Shown here: piece by piece, positions 1-9,825 of the stretch | Numbering within the stretch: position 1 is the first letter of the stretch | Layout of the letters: every line of letters starts with the position of its first letter | From: Acinetobacter sp. ANC 4169 | GTDB taxonomy: Bacteria; Pseudomonadota; Gammaproteobacteria; Pseudomonadales; Moraxellaceae | Length of the DNA: 52,152 nucleotides | NCBI RefSeq assembly: GCF_002135355.1 | Contig: NZ_NEGE01000019.1 | Coordinates: 1-52,152, forward strand | Direction: 5' to 3' | Program-made: the position numbers and the translations under genes | The notes under the pieces: generated by a model | Told to the model about the DNA's origin: nothing | The model's input: only the letters and a program-made list of their open reading frames with translations | The model's database searches: none

Positions 1-240
1 ACCAAAACGTTCTGCCCGTTCACTAATATAATCATCAGGATATTGTTCAACATCCTTCAATATTTGCTCTTTGCTGATTTTAGCTGGACGACCTGGAATT
101 GGTTTAATCTCGGTTGATTTTTTCCATAGCTGTATCGTACGCGTGCATACCCCAAAATGTTGAGCAGCTTTACGTACTGACAGTTGATCTCTTGCCATAA
201 TTTCTATGACTTTGTCTTTAAAATCTTTTGAATATCCCAT
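1..240 (-). pseudogene. IS630-type transposase, N-terminal part, cut by the window edge
   Basis: An open frame of 80 codons runs from ATG at 240 to the left edge without a stop. The product begins MGYSKDFKDKVIEIM and contains a helix-turn-helix (RKAAQHFGVCTRTIQLWKK) followed by a GRPAK linker, the arrangement seen in the DNA-binding N-terminus of IS630/Tc1-family transposases. The catalytic DDE domain lies outside the window, so activity cannot be judged. The call rests on family recognition of the HTH half only. Confidence 0.75.
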
Positions 241-276
241 GTCTTATAGTGTATTAAATATTTGAGAACTTAGCTA

Positions 277-307
277 TAGTCTACACGTGATTTTAAAGTG
301 TAGACTA
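277..307. repeat. Inverted repeat at the probable IS630 end
   Basis: A perfect 10-bp inverted repeat, TAGTCTACAC at 277-286 and GTGTAGACTA at 298-307, with an 11-nt centre, lies about 37 bp upstream of the transposase start. It begins and ends with TA, the dinucleotide IS630/Tc1-family elements target and duplicate. It is probably the terminal or subterminal repeat of the element. The exact boundary cannot be fixed because the other end is outside the window. Confidence 0.5.
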
Positions 308-357
308 AAAAAATTACATAATAACAATGTCTTAACAATATTTATCTTTTCAGATTG

Positions 358-3300
358 TTAGAAGCGCCAGTTATAGAATACGTCGATGGCACGTTCTAGT
401 GACTGACTCGCTTCCAGATATAAACGCTTATTCATTTGATAACGTAAGGTCAATTTATTCACCGGTGTAAATACCCCAACCCCGTAACGGATAAACAGAT
501 CCGGGGTAATATAACCCGTCACACTCACTTGAGTATCATCCCCTGTTCCTTGAGCATCCAAAGCCAAACCACTTAGACCAAAAGTACGTCCAATCTGGTT
601 GGTTAGCGCACGGGTACCACCTAAGCCCATACTGATTCCGGCAGCAGCAATGGTATTGTTAACATCGGACTTGAAGCCCTCTGCCTGACTAATACCACTG
701 GTGCCTTCATTAATACGACCAGTAATTAAGGCGTTCAGTGCTTCTTGCTCAGACAAACCGGCATCGTTATAGACCTGAATATTTGGTGTGGTTGCCGTAC
801 CGGTGACCCGTACCCCAACCAAGCTGCCTTGTACACTCTTATTGGCATCGATATCTAAAGTCGGGTTATATAAAGGCCCGTTAAAACGTGCAATCGCACG
901 ATTTAAATCCAGACTTTGTCCATAAGCTTCAATTTTTACCCGCTGGCTCACCCCTATAGCACCATTGGCACGCATGGCCGTTTCAAGCCCCCGTTGTGAG
1001 AGGTACAAACGCCCTGCCAGTGGAATACGGCTATCAAAGCCTTGGAAAATCACCTGATTACCTAAATTTACCAAGACATCGGCACGAATATCCCAAGGTC
1101 GGGCAGCTCTTAATATGGCCAGCTGATCTTGTCCTTCACGCACAATTCGTACATCTGAAGATACATTGACTACCGGTGCTGAAGCTTCAGGCATAGAAAT
1201 TAAGGCACGTGGCACATCTACCTTACCATTTAAGGTCAATTTTTTCTTAAACGGCAACATATCCAAAGTCACATCTGGCGTAACCACGGCGGTAATTAAC
1301 GGTGCCTGACGAACAAGCAGGTTTTCACCTTTTAAATGCAACTGAATGCGAGGATCATCTTTCCAGTTTACGCTACCGGTCAATGCACCAACACCTCGTC
1401 CACTATTAAATGCTCCATTAATGGTGGCGTGATCTTGGCGTATAGAAGAATAAACTTGAATATTGGTTAAATTCACCGGCAATGAGATCATGCTGATTGC
1501 ACCATCTTTCAGGCGCATTTCACCATTCACTAAAGGCTGCGTTAAGGTACCGCTAATTTTTCCGGCAAATGACAGGTTACCAGCCAAAGAACGGACATCT
1601 TGAATAAAGGGTTTAAAGACTTTCAGTTGCACCTGATCAAAGGCAATCTCACCACGCATCGGCATATTGTCTTTATAGGGATCAATAATTACATTGGCAT
1701 AACCGGTACCAATTTCAGGTGTTTTAACATCTAGACGAACTTGCAAACCTGCCGCGACACTTTTTGCCACTACTGCAATTTCATTATAATTCAGGGTAGA
1801 ACCGGTATCTTGTGGATCTTCGGCCGCAAGCCCAATTACACCATTACGGGTCACCAGTCTGGCATCAATTTTTGGCTTGCCGCCTTGTATCCAGGCTGCT
1901 TTGGCATAACCATTAACCTTACCGGTAATTTCCAGACCTTCGGGCATAAAGGCAGCAAAATCATTTAAGTCGACATTTTGGGTAATAAAGGAAACATTGC
2001 CCTTGGTTTTGCTTACCCGAATCGGTTGGTCAAAACACAACTGGCTTTGCTGGCTAGACCAGCAATGGGCGCCGACAAACAATTCACTTTTTGCCGAGCT
2101 GTAAATCACAGAGGCATTTTGACGTTGCACCAAACGTGCACGCAAAGAGTCAAAGTCACCGTTCTGGATTTGTCCTAACCAATCATTCTGCGCATTAAAA
2201 CCACCGGCCAATTGCACATAGAATTTGGAAATTCGGTTTTGCGCCTGAATTTTCAAGATGTGAGCTTTACGTGTACCGGCCAGTGAAATTTCACCCTGCT
2301 GAATCTCACGTGCTCCACTGCGCAAGTTTTCCATTTTCGCTGTCATCAATGTCGGGGTCGATTCCGAAGTCGGCAGCTCGCCCTGTACACGCAATTTTTT
2401 CACACTGAATAACTGGTTAAAACCAAAATCATCTACTGCCAGATTTGCAGTCGCTTGCAAGCGTGGCTGTGATTGCACATTTAAATAACCATAAGCACGA
2501 CCACGCAGACCACTGTAAATTTCATACAAGGCTGGTGCATTGATTTTCAATCTTAAGTTTTGTGCATTGCCTGTGGCTTGAACCTGATTTTTGGCATAAG
2601 AAAGATAGAGATTATTTGCTTCAAATTGTTGTGGCAGGAAGCCTTTTTGATTGGAATCGATCACCACAGCCAGATTACCGGTGCCCCGTACAGGTTTATT
2701 GTTGATGATACCCGCGAGATTCAATTTCTGGATATTGATGCGTTTTAAAGCGTCCGACCAAATCCCTTCAGTTTTCACATTACCGGAGAGTTCACCACGT
2801 ACAGAAGAAACAAAATAATGCGGTTTAAAGCGTACCAGGGAAGCATTGATATTCCAGCCAATGCCATTGTGCAAATGGATCAGACCACTGGCATAAATTT
2901 TTCCGGCAATACCTGAATGTTTCAGTTCATCCACTTTAATCAGTTCTGGCGTACCGGAGATCTTAAACTTGAGCATGCCTTCACTGGCAGGAAGCTGACT
3001 GGCATTCAGTGCCCCATCATAATTCACGGCAAAACTTTTAAATGCACCACCCGCCTTTTGATCATTAAACAAAATGGCTGCGGTACTACGACCGGTTAAG
3101 CGTACTGTTTCGTTGTTATTTTGCTGTGCCAGACGACCAGTTAAATTAATCGCATCCAGATGGATAATTTGCTGATTCGGTTTGGCAAAACCGTTGGCTT
3201 TGACCTGTCCATTGAGCAGATTCACCGGTGCAGCTTCAGCTACAGTTTGCGGATTAAAATCTTTGGCATTAACAATGGCATTCCATTTCAATTGACGTTT

Positions 3301-4872
3301 TTTAGTCGGCAATTCTACTTTTGCATTACCCGTTAAGCTGCCTTTGCCCGCTACATAACTAAAACTTGGGATATTTAAATTATCATTTTTTAGATTGAGC
3401 TGTGCAGTGTATAACCCTTCAGGCAACACACCCTTATCATTTTGGGTGACCGCAGTAGCAACATGAATATCCTGTTTGCCTTCGACCAGCGCTAATTTTA
3501 CGTCACCTGATTTACTGCTTAACCAGCCCACATAAGGCACGGCGCGATCAATATTTTGCCAGGCAACATTCAGCAGCATCGGATTTGGTTTTTTACCTTT
3601 CTGCTCCGCCTGATCGAGCTTTAAGTTCCATGTTTCATAACGGTCAAAATCTACTAAGGCCGTCAGATGCATGCCATCTTGCAAACGCCCTTTAGAGGCA
3701 ATTTTGGCATCCAGACTTGGCGGCAGAAAGTCCTGAATGATTTGCGGAATCAGTTTGTCTTTGGGATTGATTTTATCGACACGACCATTCATATCCCAAG
3801 TGACATGATCTTTCCAGCTCACTACACCAGCCACATTCACCGCGCCATTCATCAGCTGGCCATTTAAATTGCGAATGTCGAGCTGATGCACCAAGTCGGT
3901 ATGCATACTGCCGTTATATTGGCCTTGCGGAATATTTTTACCACTTAAGTCCGTGATTGCATCGATATTTAAACGCTCGATATCACCATTAAATTTTGCC
4001 ACGCCATTCTTGGTATATAGCTTTTGTTCAGTCAGTAATGGCCAATGGTATTTTTTAAACTTTAACTCACCAAACATGGGAACATGTTTACGCACCGGAT
4101 GTAATACTACCCAACCGGTCAACAAGTCTGGAGTATTGGTGGCTACACCGGCCTGAATGGTATCCAGCGAACCTTTCGCTACGACTTTAATATCATGAAT
4201 ATTCAGGCTCTTGTTCAATGAGGGTATATTCAGATCACCCACAGCATCTAAAGGATATTTTCCTTCAAACTTCATGTTACCGCTGGCATTTTTAACAGAA
4301 AGATAGCCCATATCCATTCGGGAATCTTCGAACTTCAGTTCAGTCCCCGACCAGAGCGCTTTATTCAGGTGAATATCGTGAAACTTTACACTTGCCGCAG
4401 CAGTCTTAATTAATAGATGATCAACATCAGCGGTGTCTAGACGTAACACAAAGGGTAAGCGAATTTCACTAAATTTAAACGGTTCATCGCTGGGTGGATG
4501 CTTGGTAATAATTTGCAGATTACGCACATCGGCACGATTCAGGTGAATTTCTTTCTTCAGAATTGCACGCCAACCCAAGGTGACATCTGCTCGGTCTATT
4601 TTAACGTCTACCGGCTTTAGGGTAACTAAAATATTTTTGAGGATAATGCCGCTTAACAGATTACCGCCTTCATATTCATAATGAATAATCTGCTGGCGCT
4701 CTAAAACACGATTCAGCAAAAATCTGCTGCCTTTATCGGTACTAAACATTACAGCGAAAGAAGCAATCAGCAACACAAACACAATAAGTAGTGTGAACAG
4801 CACACTCCTTAGAATACGACGCTTTTTAGGTCTAGGTGTTTCATTCTCTGGTTGCTGTTCTACTTCAGCCAT
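358..4872 (-). CDS. tamB: TamB, inner-membrane-anchored translocation and assembly module protein
   Basis: The product is 1504 aa, with a charged cytoplasmic N-terminus, one transmembrane segment at about residues 20-45, and a very long periplasmic region of repetitive beta-rich sequence ending in the C-terminal TamB (DUF490) domain with GYITPDLFIRYGVGVF near the end. TamB spans the periplasm and works with the Omp85 protein TamA in outer-membrane protein assembly; AsmA-like TamB relatives are also linked to phospholipid transport. The length is above that of the E. coli protein (about 1260 aa). The gene starts 38 bp after tamA on the same strand, with GAGAG upstream of the ATG, so the two are likely co-transcribed. 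Confidence 0.93.
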   Translation of the reverse strand: MAEVEQQPENETPRPKKRRILRSVLFTLLIVFVLLIASFAVMFSTDKGSRFLLNRVLERQQIIHYEYEGGNLLSGIILKNILVTLKPVDVKIDRADVTLGWRAILKKEIHLNRADVRNLQIITKHPPSDEPFKFSEIRLPFVLRLDTADVDHLLIKTAAASVKFHDIHLNKALWSGTELKFEDSRMDMGYLSVKNASGNMKFEGKYPLDAVGDLNIPSLNKSLNIHDIKVVAKGSLDTIQAGVATNTPDLLTGWVVLHPVRKHVPMFGELKFKKYHWPLLTEQKLYTKNGVAKFNGDIERLNIDAITDLSGKNIPQGQYNGSMHTDLVHQLDIRNLNGQLMNGAVNVAGVVSWKDHVTWDMNGRVDKINPKDKLIPQIIQDFLPPSLDAKIASKGRLQDGMHLTALVDFDRYETWNLKLDQAEQKGKKPNPMLLNVAWQNIDRAVPYVGWLSSKSGDVKLALVEGKQDIHVATAVTQNDKGVLPEGLYTAQLNLKNDNLNIPSFSYVAGKGSLTGNAKVELPTKKRQLKWNAIVNAKDFNPQTVAEAAPVNLLNGQVKANGFAKPNQQIIHLDAINLTGRLAQQNNNETVRLTGRSTAAILFNDQKAGGAFKSFAVNYDGALNASQLPASEGMLKFKISGTPELIKVDELKHSGIAGKIYASGLIHLHNGIGWNINASLVRFKPHYFVSSVRGELSGNVKTEGIWSDALKRINIQKLNLAGIINNKPVRGTGNLAVVIDSNQKGFLPQQFEANNLYLSYAKNQVQATGNAQNLRLKINAPALYEIYSGLRGRAYGYLNVQSQPRLQATANLAVDDFGFNQLFSVKKLRVQGELPTSESTPTLMTAKMENLRSGAREIQQGEISLAGTRKAHILKIQAQNRISKFYVQLAGGFNAQNDWLGQIQNGDFDSLRARLVQRQNASVIYSSAKSELFVGAHCWSSQQSQLCFDQPIRVSKTKGNVSFITQNVDLNDFAAFMPEGLEITGKVNGYAKAAWIQGGKPKIDARLVTRNGVIGLAAEDPQDTGSTLNYNEIAVVAKSVAAGLQVRLDVKTPEIGTGYANVIIDPYKDNMPMRGEIAFDQVQLKVFKPFIQDVRSLAGNLSFAGKISGTLTQPLVNGEMRLKDGAISMISLPVNLTNIQVYSSIRQDHATINGAFNSGRGVGALTGSVNWKDDPRIQLHLKGENLLVRQAPLITAVVTPDVTLDMLPFKKKLTLNGKVDVPRALISMPEASAPVVNVSSDVRIVREGQDQLAILRAARPWDIRADVLVNLGNQVIFQGFDSRIPLAGRLYLSQRGLETAMRANGAIGVSQRVKIEAYGQSLDLNRAIARFNGPLYNPTLDIDANKSVQGSLVGVRVTGTATTPNIQVYNDAGLSEQEALNALITGRINEGTSGISQAEGFKSDVNNTIAAAGISMGLGGTRALTNQIGRTFGLSGLALDAQGTGDDTQVSVTGYITPDLFIRYGVGVFTPVNKLTLRYQMNKRLYLEASQSLERAIDVFYNWRF

Positions 4873-4910
4873 AATACTCTCTAAAAACTAAGATTTATAA
4901 AAACCAAGAT

Positions 4911-7634
4911 TTATAATTGTGAACCAATAAAGAAATGCAGACGTATTGGATGGTTGTCATCAGAAATACCTGAAGCCACATCTACGCGAATAGGACCAAT
5001 GGGCGATGCCCAACGCAGCCCCAAGCCCACACTATATGCTGTAGGCGTATTAAAGGTTTTATCATAAGCATTGCCGACATCGCTAAAAATGGCTGCACGC
5101 CAGCCTTCTTTAAATTGATAGTTATATTCAAGTGATCCCACAGCCAAAGCCTGACCACCGATTTTAAATCCATTTTCTTCTGGCGATAAACTTTTATAAT
5201 CAAAACCGCGTACAGTTTGGTCACCACCAGTAAAGTAACGCAGATTATAAGGCACCTTGCTAAAGTCTTGGGTCAAGATATAACCCAAATCACCGCGCCC
5301 TACAAACTGGTGATTGTCATTTTCACCCAAAGAGTAAATAAAACGCCAGCCTGCATTGAGAATGGCCATATCCGCATCGGACAATAACGATTCACTGCCA
5401 AGTTCCACTTTATAGGTCTGCTTAAAGCCTTTACCCGGGTTAACACGTTTGTCACTGGTGGTACGCGACGCTTCATAGCCAAACAATAAAGATTGTTGCT
5501 GTTCATTGGAGTTCGCCAGGAAAGTGTCCGGAATTTCACTTGCGGCAATATCACCATCTTGGGTCAGCTGGTCTAAACGGTAACGAAGACCAAAAGTATG
5601 TTGCCAGCTACCACGCGGTCTTTTAATAATTCTGTCCACACCAGCCACAGCAGATTCAATTTGCAAGCTATTGCCTTGGGCAACATCATCACGTTCCTCG
5701 CGCTCATAACCGCCCACAATACTGATATAGTCATTGATGGGATGGTGATAAGGAATATTATAATGCCCATCTATAGACTGACGAATTTGAGAGAGTTCGA
5801 CGTTGGCATCAAAGGAATGTCCACGGCGGTTGACAATGGCACGGCGGTACTGACCACGTAAACGCGTACCTGTATCTGTACCATAACCTACACCCAGCTC
5901 TGCACTATTCAAACGGTCTGCGTTTAAAGTCACAATAACCGGAATTTTCTTCTCTTCACGTGCCTGAACTTTTAAACGTTCTTCTTCAGAATCTTTCATT
6001 TCCTGTTGTGCACGCATTTGACGCAGATTTTCATCCCCTTCAGTTTCACCTTTACCGGCAAATTGGGTTTCATCTGCTACCGATTGCGTTACCTCTTTTG
6101 CAGAAGCGACCCGTTTTTTATCCTGCACCGCCGCTTCGCTTTCAGATATTTTTTGCTGATCGACCAAGGCCTGAATATCTGGTGGTAATTCCAGCGATTT
6201 TTCAATTGGATCTGGGCGTACTGCATCTACCAAGGTGTAATTAAAATAACGTGAGTTAGTGAGGTTATTGGCCAAGCCATTGACACGCCAGAAGGTATAG
6301 TCCGCACCATCTTCCCAAGAGACCATGCTTTGCAACACATCCATATCGATCGGAAATGGTTTGGTCGGATCACTCATACGAAACTCAACAGGACCTAACT
6401 TATAGCGTTCGCCTGTCTCATAACGTAAATTCACATCTGCCGTGTTTTGCGGCTGGGCTACTTTAACATCATGCAAACGCCAGTAACCATCAAAGAAACC
6501 GTTATTGGATGCGGCATCGTTAATACGGGTTTTGGTGTGTTCATATAGACCATGATTGAAAATATCGCCCACATCCTGATCCGGTAAAAGCCGGATCACC
6601 TGGAACTGAGGCTGGTTTTCACCGGCACCACTCAATTCAATATTCTGCTCTTTAATTTGTACCGGTGCATTTGCCGTCACTCTGACCCGAACACGGCTTT
6701 CACTGAGTTTCTCGAATTTAAATTCGGCATTATAAAAACCAACCGCTTGCGCCGCTTGATTGGACAAGGTTCTCAGCTGTGGCAATGCAGATGGAAAATC
6801 GCTAAATGATTCCTCAGTAAAACTGGAAAGTTTAGCCTTGAGATTTGTTTTCAGATTGTCCAGTGCCTGTGCATAAGCTTTGGCAGAAACGTCGCTGCTG
6901 TTTGGCGTAGCAACAACAATTACATCGGCACTGATACGTTCTACCTTGGCAGTATTGAATTGACGTGGTGGGCGTATTTTATAGAGCCAGCGTTTAAAAA
7001 AGTTAGGTTCTTCTATTTCGTCAGTGGGTGCCAGTTCAGGCAAGGTCTTACCGGCTTCATTGGCTTCAACCACAATCTGGCTGTCGGCCTGAATAGTTGA
7101 CATCAGCTGATCGATATTCACCGGTGCCTGATTGATTTCAACCAGTTCCTGCTGCGTGGCATCAGAAACTACCGCTTCTGTGCCTTGACCTGCACGGTAT
7201 TGCTGGGCTTCTTTTTTCGCCTCTTCAGCGACACGAAAAATTTCATTTGCCATGTCTGCACTGACAGGTGTAATCGGCAGTTCTTCTAGGTCTTCAAATT
7301 CAATCGGTTTGAATTCTTCCAGAGGCTGTGTAGCCTGTTCTTGCTGCTCCAGCATTTGCAAGCTATCAGGTGCGGCTGAGTTTTGGAGGCTTTCTATTTT
7401 TTCCAGTTCTTCACTACTGCTCATACCCTGTTTAACAGCTTCATCCTTGAGTTGCTGCTGAAATTCTGCTTCAGTGATTGGAGGATTTGGCTGAGTGACT
7501 TGTGCAAAACCTTGTTGAGCCAGTAACATGAATACCAGACTGAGTCCGAATCGTTTATGCTCATTGTTCCACTGTAAAATGGAATTAACACTTAAACTCA
7601 GTGTCGACTTTTGAAAATTCAGTTTTGAAAGCAT
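4911..7634 (-). CDS. tamA: TamA, Omp85-family outer-membrane assembly protein, extended form
   Basis: The C-terminal third is an Omp85 16-strand barrel with the conserved GGDQTVRGF signature; POTRA domains precede it. I chose the second in-frame ATG (7634; MLSKLNF) because an AGAG sits upstream of it, while an ATG six codons earlier (7652) has no Shine-Dalgarno. A signal peptide ends near FAQ about 45 residues in. At 907 aa it is far longer than E. coli TamA (577 aa). The extra length is a Glu/Gln-rich stretch of roughly 150 residues after the signal peptide, plus a charged insert of about 90 residues before the barrel. It is followed by tamB. Confidence 0.92.
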   Translation of the reverse strand: MLSKLNFQKSTLSLSVNSILQWNNEHKRFGLSLVFMLLAQQGFAQVTQPNPPITEAEFQQQLKDEAVKQGMSSSEELEKIESLQNSAAPDSLQMLEQQEQATQPLEEFKPIEFEDLEELPITPVSADMANEIFRVAEEAKKEAQQYRAGQGTEAVVSDATQQELVEINQAPVNIDQLMSTIQADSQIVVEANEAGKTLPELAPTDEIEEPNFFKRWLYKIRPPRQFNTAKVERISADVIVVATPNSSDVSAKAYAQALDNLKTNLKAKLSSFTEESFSDFPSALPQLRTLSNQAAQAVGFYNAEFKFEKLSESRVRVRVTANAPVQIKEQNIELSGAGENQPQFQVIRLLPDQDVGDIFNHGLYEHTKTRINDAASNNGFFDGYWRLHDVKVAQPQNTADVNLRYETGERYKLGPVEFRMSDPTKPFPIDMDVLQSMVSWEDGADYTFWRVNGLANNLTNSRYFNYTLVDAVRPDPIEKSLELPPDIQALVDQQKISESEAAVQDKKRVASAKEVTQSVADETQFAGKGETEGDENLRQMRAQQEMKDSEEERLKVQAREEKKIPVIVTLNADRLNSAELGVGYGTDTGTRLRGQYRRAIVNRRGHSFDANVELSQIRQSIDGHYNIPYHHPINDYISIVGGYEREERDDVAQGNSLQIESAVAGVDRIIKRPRGSWQHTFGLRYRLDQLTQDGDIAASEIPDTFLANSNEQQQSLLFGYEASRTTSDKRVNPGKGFKQTYKVELGSESLLSDADMAILNAGWRFIYSLGENDNHQFVGRGDLGYILTQDFSKVPYNLRYFTGGDQTVRGFDYKSLSPEENGFKIGGQALAVGSLEYNYQFKEGWRAAIFSDVGNAYDKTFNTPTAYSVGLGLRWASPIGPIRVDVASGISDDNHPIRLHFFIGSQL

Positions 7635-7730
7635 AAAAAACTCTAAACTCATATAATATTTGTAATGGAAATGCCCGATGAAAGCTTGCTAACAAACTCA
7701 AATCTATTGGAATTTTCCCAAAAGTATAGG

Positions 7731-7759
7731 TTGAAAACATCATACATGATTTTTATTGT
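7731..7759 (+). promoter_or_regulatory. Candidate sigma-70 promoter for the MFS gene
   Basis: TTGAAA at 7731-7736 and TATTGT at 7754-7759 are separated by exactly 17 bp, and lie about 50 bp upstream of the transporter start. The -35 is close to consensus and the -10 is moderate. The region also separates two divergent operons. Confidence 0.45.
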
Positions 7760-7811
7760 GTTTTACCAAATGCTCACATTTCTTAATAAAACTTAATGAA
7801 GTCCAGAAACC

Positions 7812-9134
7812 ATGGAAAAAAATGAACATCTTCTAGGCACACGTCGATTCTTACCGATGTTTGTCACTCAATTTTTCGGTGCCCTGAATGACAACGTTTA
7901 TAAACAGGCCTTGTTGCTGGTCATTACCTATGGTTGGATTAATCAGCAAAGTGCCAGTGTAAGTACACTCAACAACCTTGCAGCCTTGCTATTTATTTTA
8001 CCCTATTTCATTTTCTCTGCGACAGCCGGACAGATTGCCGATAAATACGAGCGTTCACAACTTGTACGGGGCATCAAAATTCTCGAAATTGTGATTATGC
8101 TGATTGGCTCTGCCGGCTTTTTACTCGGTCATTTGTGGTTGTTATTGGTGGCTTTATTTTTAATGGGCACGCATTCAACCTTTTTCGGGCCAATCAAATA
8201 CGCCATTTTGCCGGAAATTTTAAAACCGAATGAGCTGATGTCAGGCAATGCCTTATTTCAGTCAGGAACCTCGATTGCCATTTTAGTCGGGATGATTTTA
8301 GGCGGTGCGGTAATATCGGCCTCAGATGGTAATCTGATCTGGATTAGTATCACCATAGTAACCATTGCCGTTTTAGGTTATATCTCCAGCCGTTTTGTCT
8401 TAAAGCAAAAAGTAACTGCGCCTGATGTACACATAGACTGGAACTTTTTTAGAACCAGTTTCCAAACTCTAGCTTATGCAAAAAGTTTACCGGTCGTGTT
8501 TCTTATTCTGCTGGGCAATTCCTGGTACTGGTTTTATGGCGCGACCTATCTCACCCAAATTCCGCAGCTGACTCAACAGAACCTGCACGCCTCTGAAAAC
8601 GTAGTCAGCTTGCTATTAACTTTCTTTTCTGTGGGGATTGGGGTTGGTTCATTATTGTGCCGTAGAATTGGCGGTACAGAAGTCAATTTGAAGATGGTGC
8701 CGATTGGCGCGATTGGCCTAACCGTATTTGCTTTTTATCTGGCAGCAAGTTTGGCTTTTGTGCCTGAACGTACAGGCGAGATGCTCGGCTTGAAAGATGT
8801 CTTTACCCAAGGCTGGAGTTATTACCATGTCATGCTTGCTGTGACATTGCTTGGGATTAGTGGCGGTTTTTATATCGTACCTCTATACGCCATGATGCAG
8901 GCCTTTTCGCCACAATCACATCGTGCACGTGTGGTTGCTGCAAACAACATTCTCAATGCCGTATTCATGGTATCCTCTGCAATATTTTCCATTATCATCT
9001 TAAGTGTACTTAAGATTGATATTAAAATACTTTTTAGTATTACAGCAATTCTAAGCGCCATTTTCACTACATGGCTCCTGTTTAAGCTCAAGCCCATGCT
9101 TGCAGCACAGCAACAAGATGCTTTAGAGGATTAA
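7812..9134 (+). CDS. MFS transporter of the LplT (lysophospholipid transporter) type
   Basis: A 440-aa hydrophobic protein with about 12 predicted membrane segments. The N-terminus (RRFLPMFVTQFFGALNDNVYKQALLLV) is the signature seen in LplT and in the MFS half of Aas-type fusions, which flip lysophospholipids across the inner membrane for re-acylation. No acyltransferase or AMP-binding domain is attached or adjacent, so the substrate is inferred from family only. The stop is 4 bp before the coq7 ATG, so the two genes are very likely translated from one message. The start has only a weak Shine-Dalgarno. Confidence 0.8.
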   Translation: MEKNEHLLGTRRFLPMFVTQFFGALNDNVYKQALLLVITYGWINQQSASVSTLNNLAALLFILPYFIFSATAGQIADKYERSQLVRGIKILEIVIMLIGSAGFLLGHLWLLLVALFLMGTHSTFFGPIKYAILPEILKPNELMSGNALFQSGTSIAILVGMILGGAVISASDGNLIWISITIVTIAVLGYISSRFVLKQKVTAPDVHIDWNFFRTSFQTLAYAKSLPVVFLILLGNSWYWFYGATYLTQIPQLTQQNLHASENVVSLLLTFFSVGIGVGSLLCRRIGGTEVNLKMVPIGAIGLTVFAFYLAASLAFVPERTGEMLGLKDVFTQGWSYYHVMLAVTLLGISGGFYIVPLYAMMQAFSPQSHRARVVAANNILNAVFMVSSAIFSIIILSVLKIDIKILFSITAILSAIFTTWLLFKLKPMLAAQQQDALED

Positions 9135-9138
9135 TTTT

Positions 9139-9774
9139 ATGCGTCAATATACCGGTATCGACAAATTTATTCATTCGTTTGACCAAGCGCTACGCAGTCT
9201 GGTTCCCGGAACGACCTCTGCACATCGTGAAAATCCAGGCCATGATGTAGAAACCAAATTAGGGGTTAGTGAAGCACGCCATGTTGCAGGCTTAATGCGG
9301 GTAAACCATAGTGGTGAAGTGTGTGCACAGGCGCTTTATCATGGTCAGGCACTCACAGCCAAACTTCCAAATGTACGCCGTGAAATGGAACAGGCTGCCA
9401 TTGAAGAACAAGACCATTTGGCTTGGTGTGAAGATCGCTTAAAAGAACTGGATAGCCATACCAGTTTGCTCAATCCGGTTTGGTATGGACTGTCTTTTGG
9501 CATGGGTGCGATTGCCGGTATCGCTGGTGATAAATATAGTCTGGGTTTTGTGGCAGAAACAGAACGTCAGGTGAGCTTGCATTTACAAGACCATATTAAA
9601 CAGTTGCCTGAGCAGGATGAGCGTTCACGTAAAATATTGGTGCAAATGAATGAAGATGAGTTGCACCACAGAGATACTGCGTTAAATGCCGGAGGTGTAG
9701 ATTTACCTGCACCGGTACGGATTACCATGACAGCCATTTCCAAACTGATGACCAAGACCAGTTATTATATTTAA
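9139..9774 (+). CDS. coq7: Coq7, demethoxyubiquinone hydroxylase (2-polyprenyl-3-methyl-6-methoxy-1,4-benzoquinone monooxygenase)
   Basis: The 211-aa protein is a diiron membrane-associated monooxygenase that performs the C6 hydroxylation late in ubiquinone synthesis. Iron ligands are visible as Glu60, the E90xxH93 motif, Glu142 and E174xxH177, embedded in RVNHSGEVCAQALYHGQ and NEDELHHRDTAL. This is the enzyme used by Acinetobacter and Pseudomonas relatives in place of the flavoprotein UbiF. It overlaps functionally with the ubiquinol oxidase operon further right (37149-42045), which consumes its product, though the genes are not linked. A terminator follows at 9793. Confidence 0.95.
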   Translation: MRQYTGIDKFIHSFDQALRSLVPGTTSAHRENPGHDVETKLGVSEARHVAGLMRVNHSGEVCAQALYHGQALTAKLPNVRREMEQAAIEEQDHLAWCEDRLKELDSHTSLLNPVWYGLSFGMGAIAGIAGDKYSLGFVAETERQVSLHLQDHIKQLPEQDERSRKILVQMNEDELHHRDTALNAGGVDLPAPVRITMTAISKLMTKTSYYI

Positions 9775-9792
9775 TTGAAATTTGCATGATTG

Positions 9793-9817
9793 AGCCCACT
9801 TGAATGTGGGCTTTTTT
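9793..9817 (+). terminator. Rho-independent terminator after coq7
   Basis: A 7-bp stem AGCCCAC/GTGGGCT with a 6-nt loop is followed by a run of T at 9812-9817. The T-run is present only on the plus strand, so it ends the MFS-coq7 message. Confidence 0.85.
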
Positions 9818-9825
9818 ATGCCTCT

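Noticed and set aside
1741..4156. Several plus-strand open frames of 60-75 codons across tamB
   Set aside because: They lie opposite a long, clearly coding gene, have no ribosome sites and no protein character. They are shadows of tamB.
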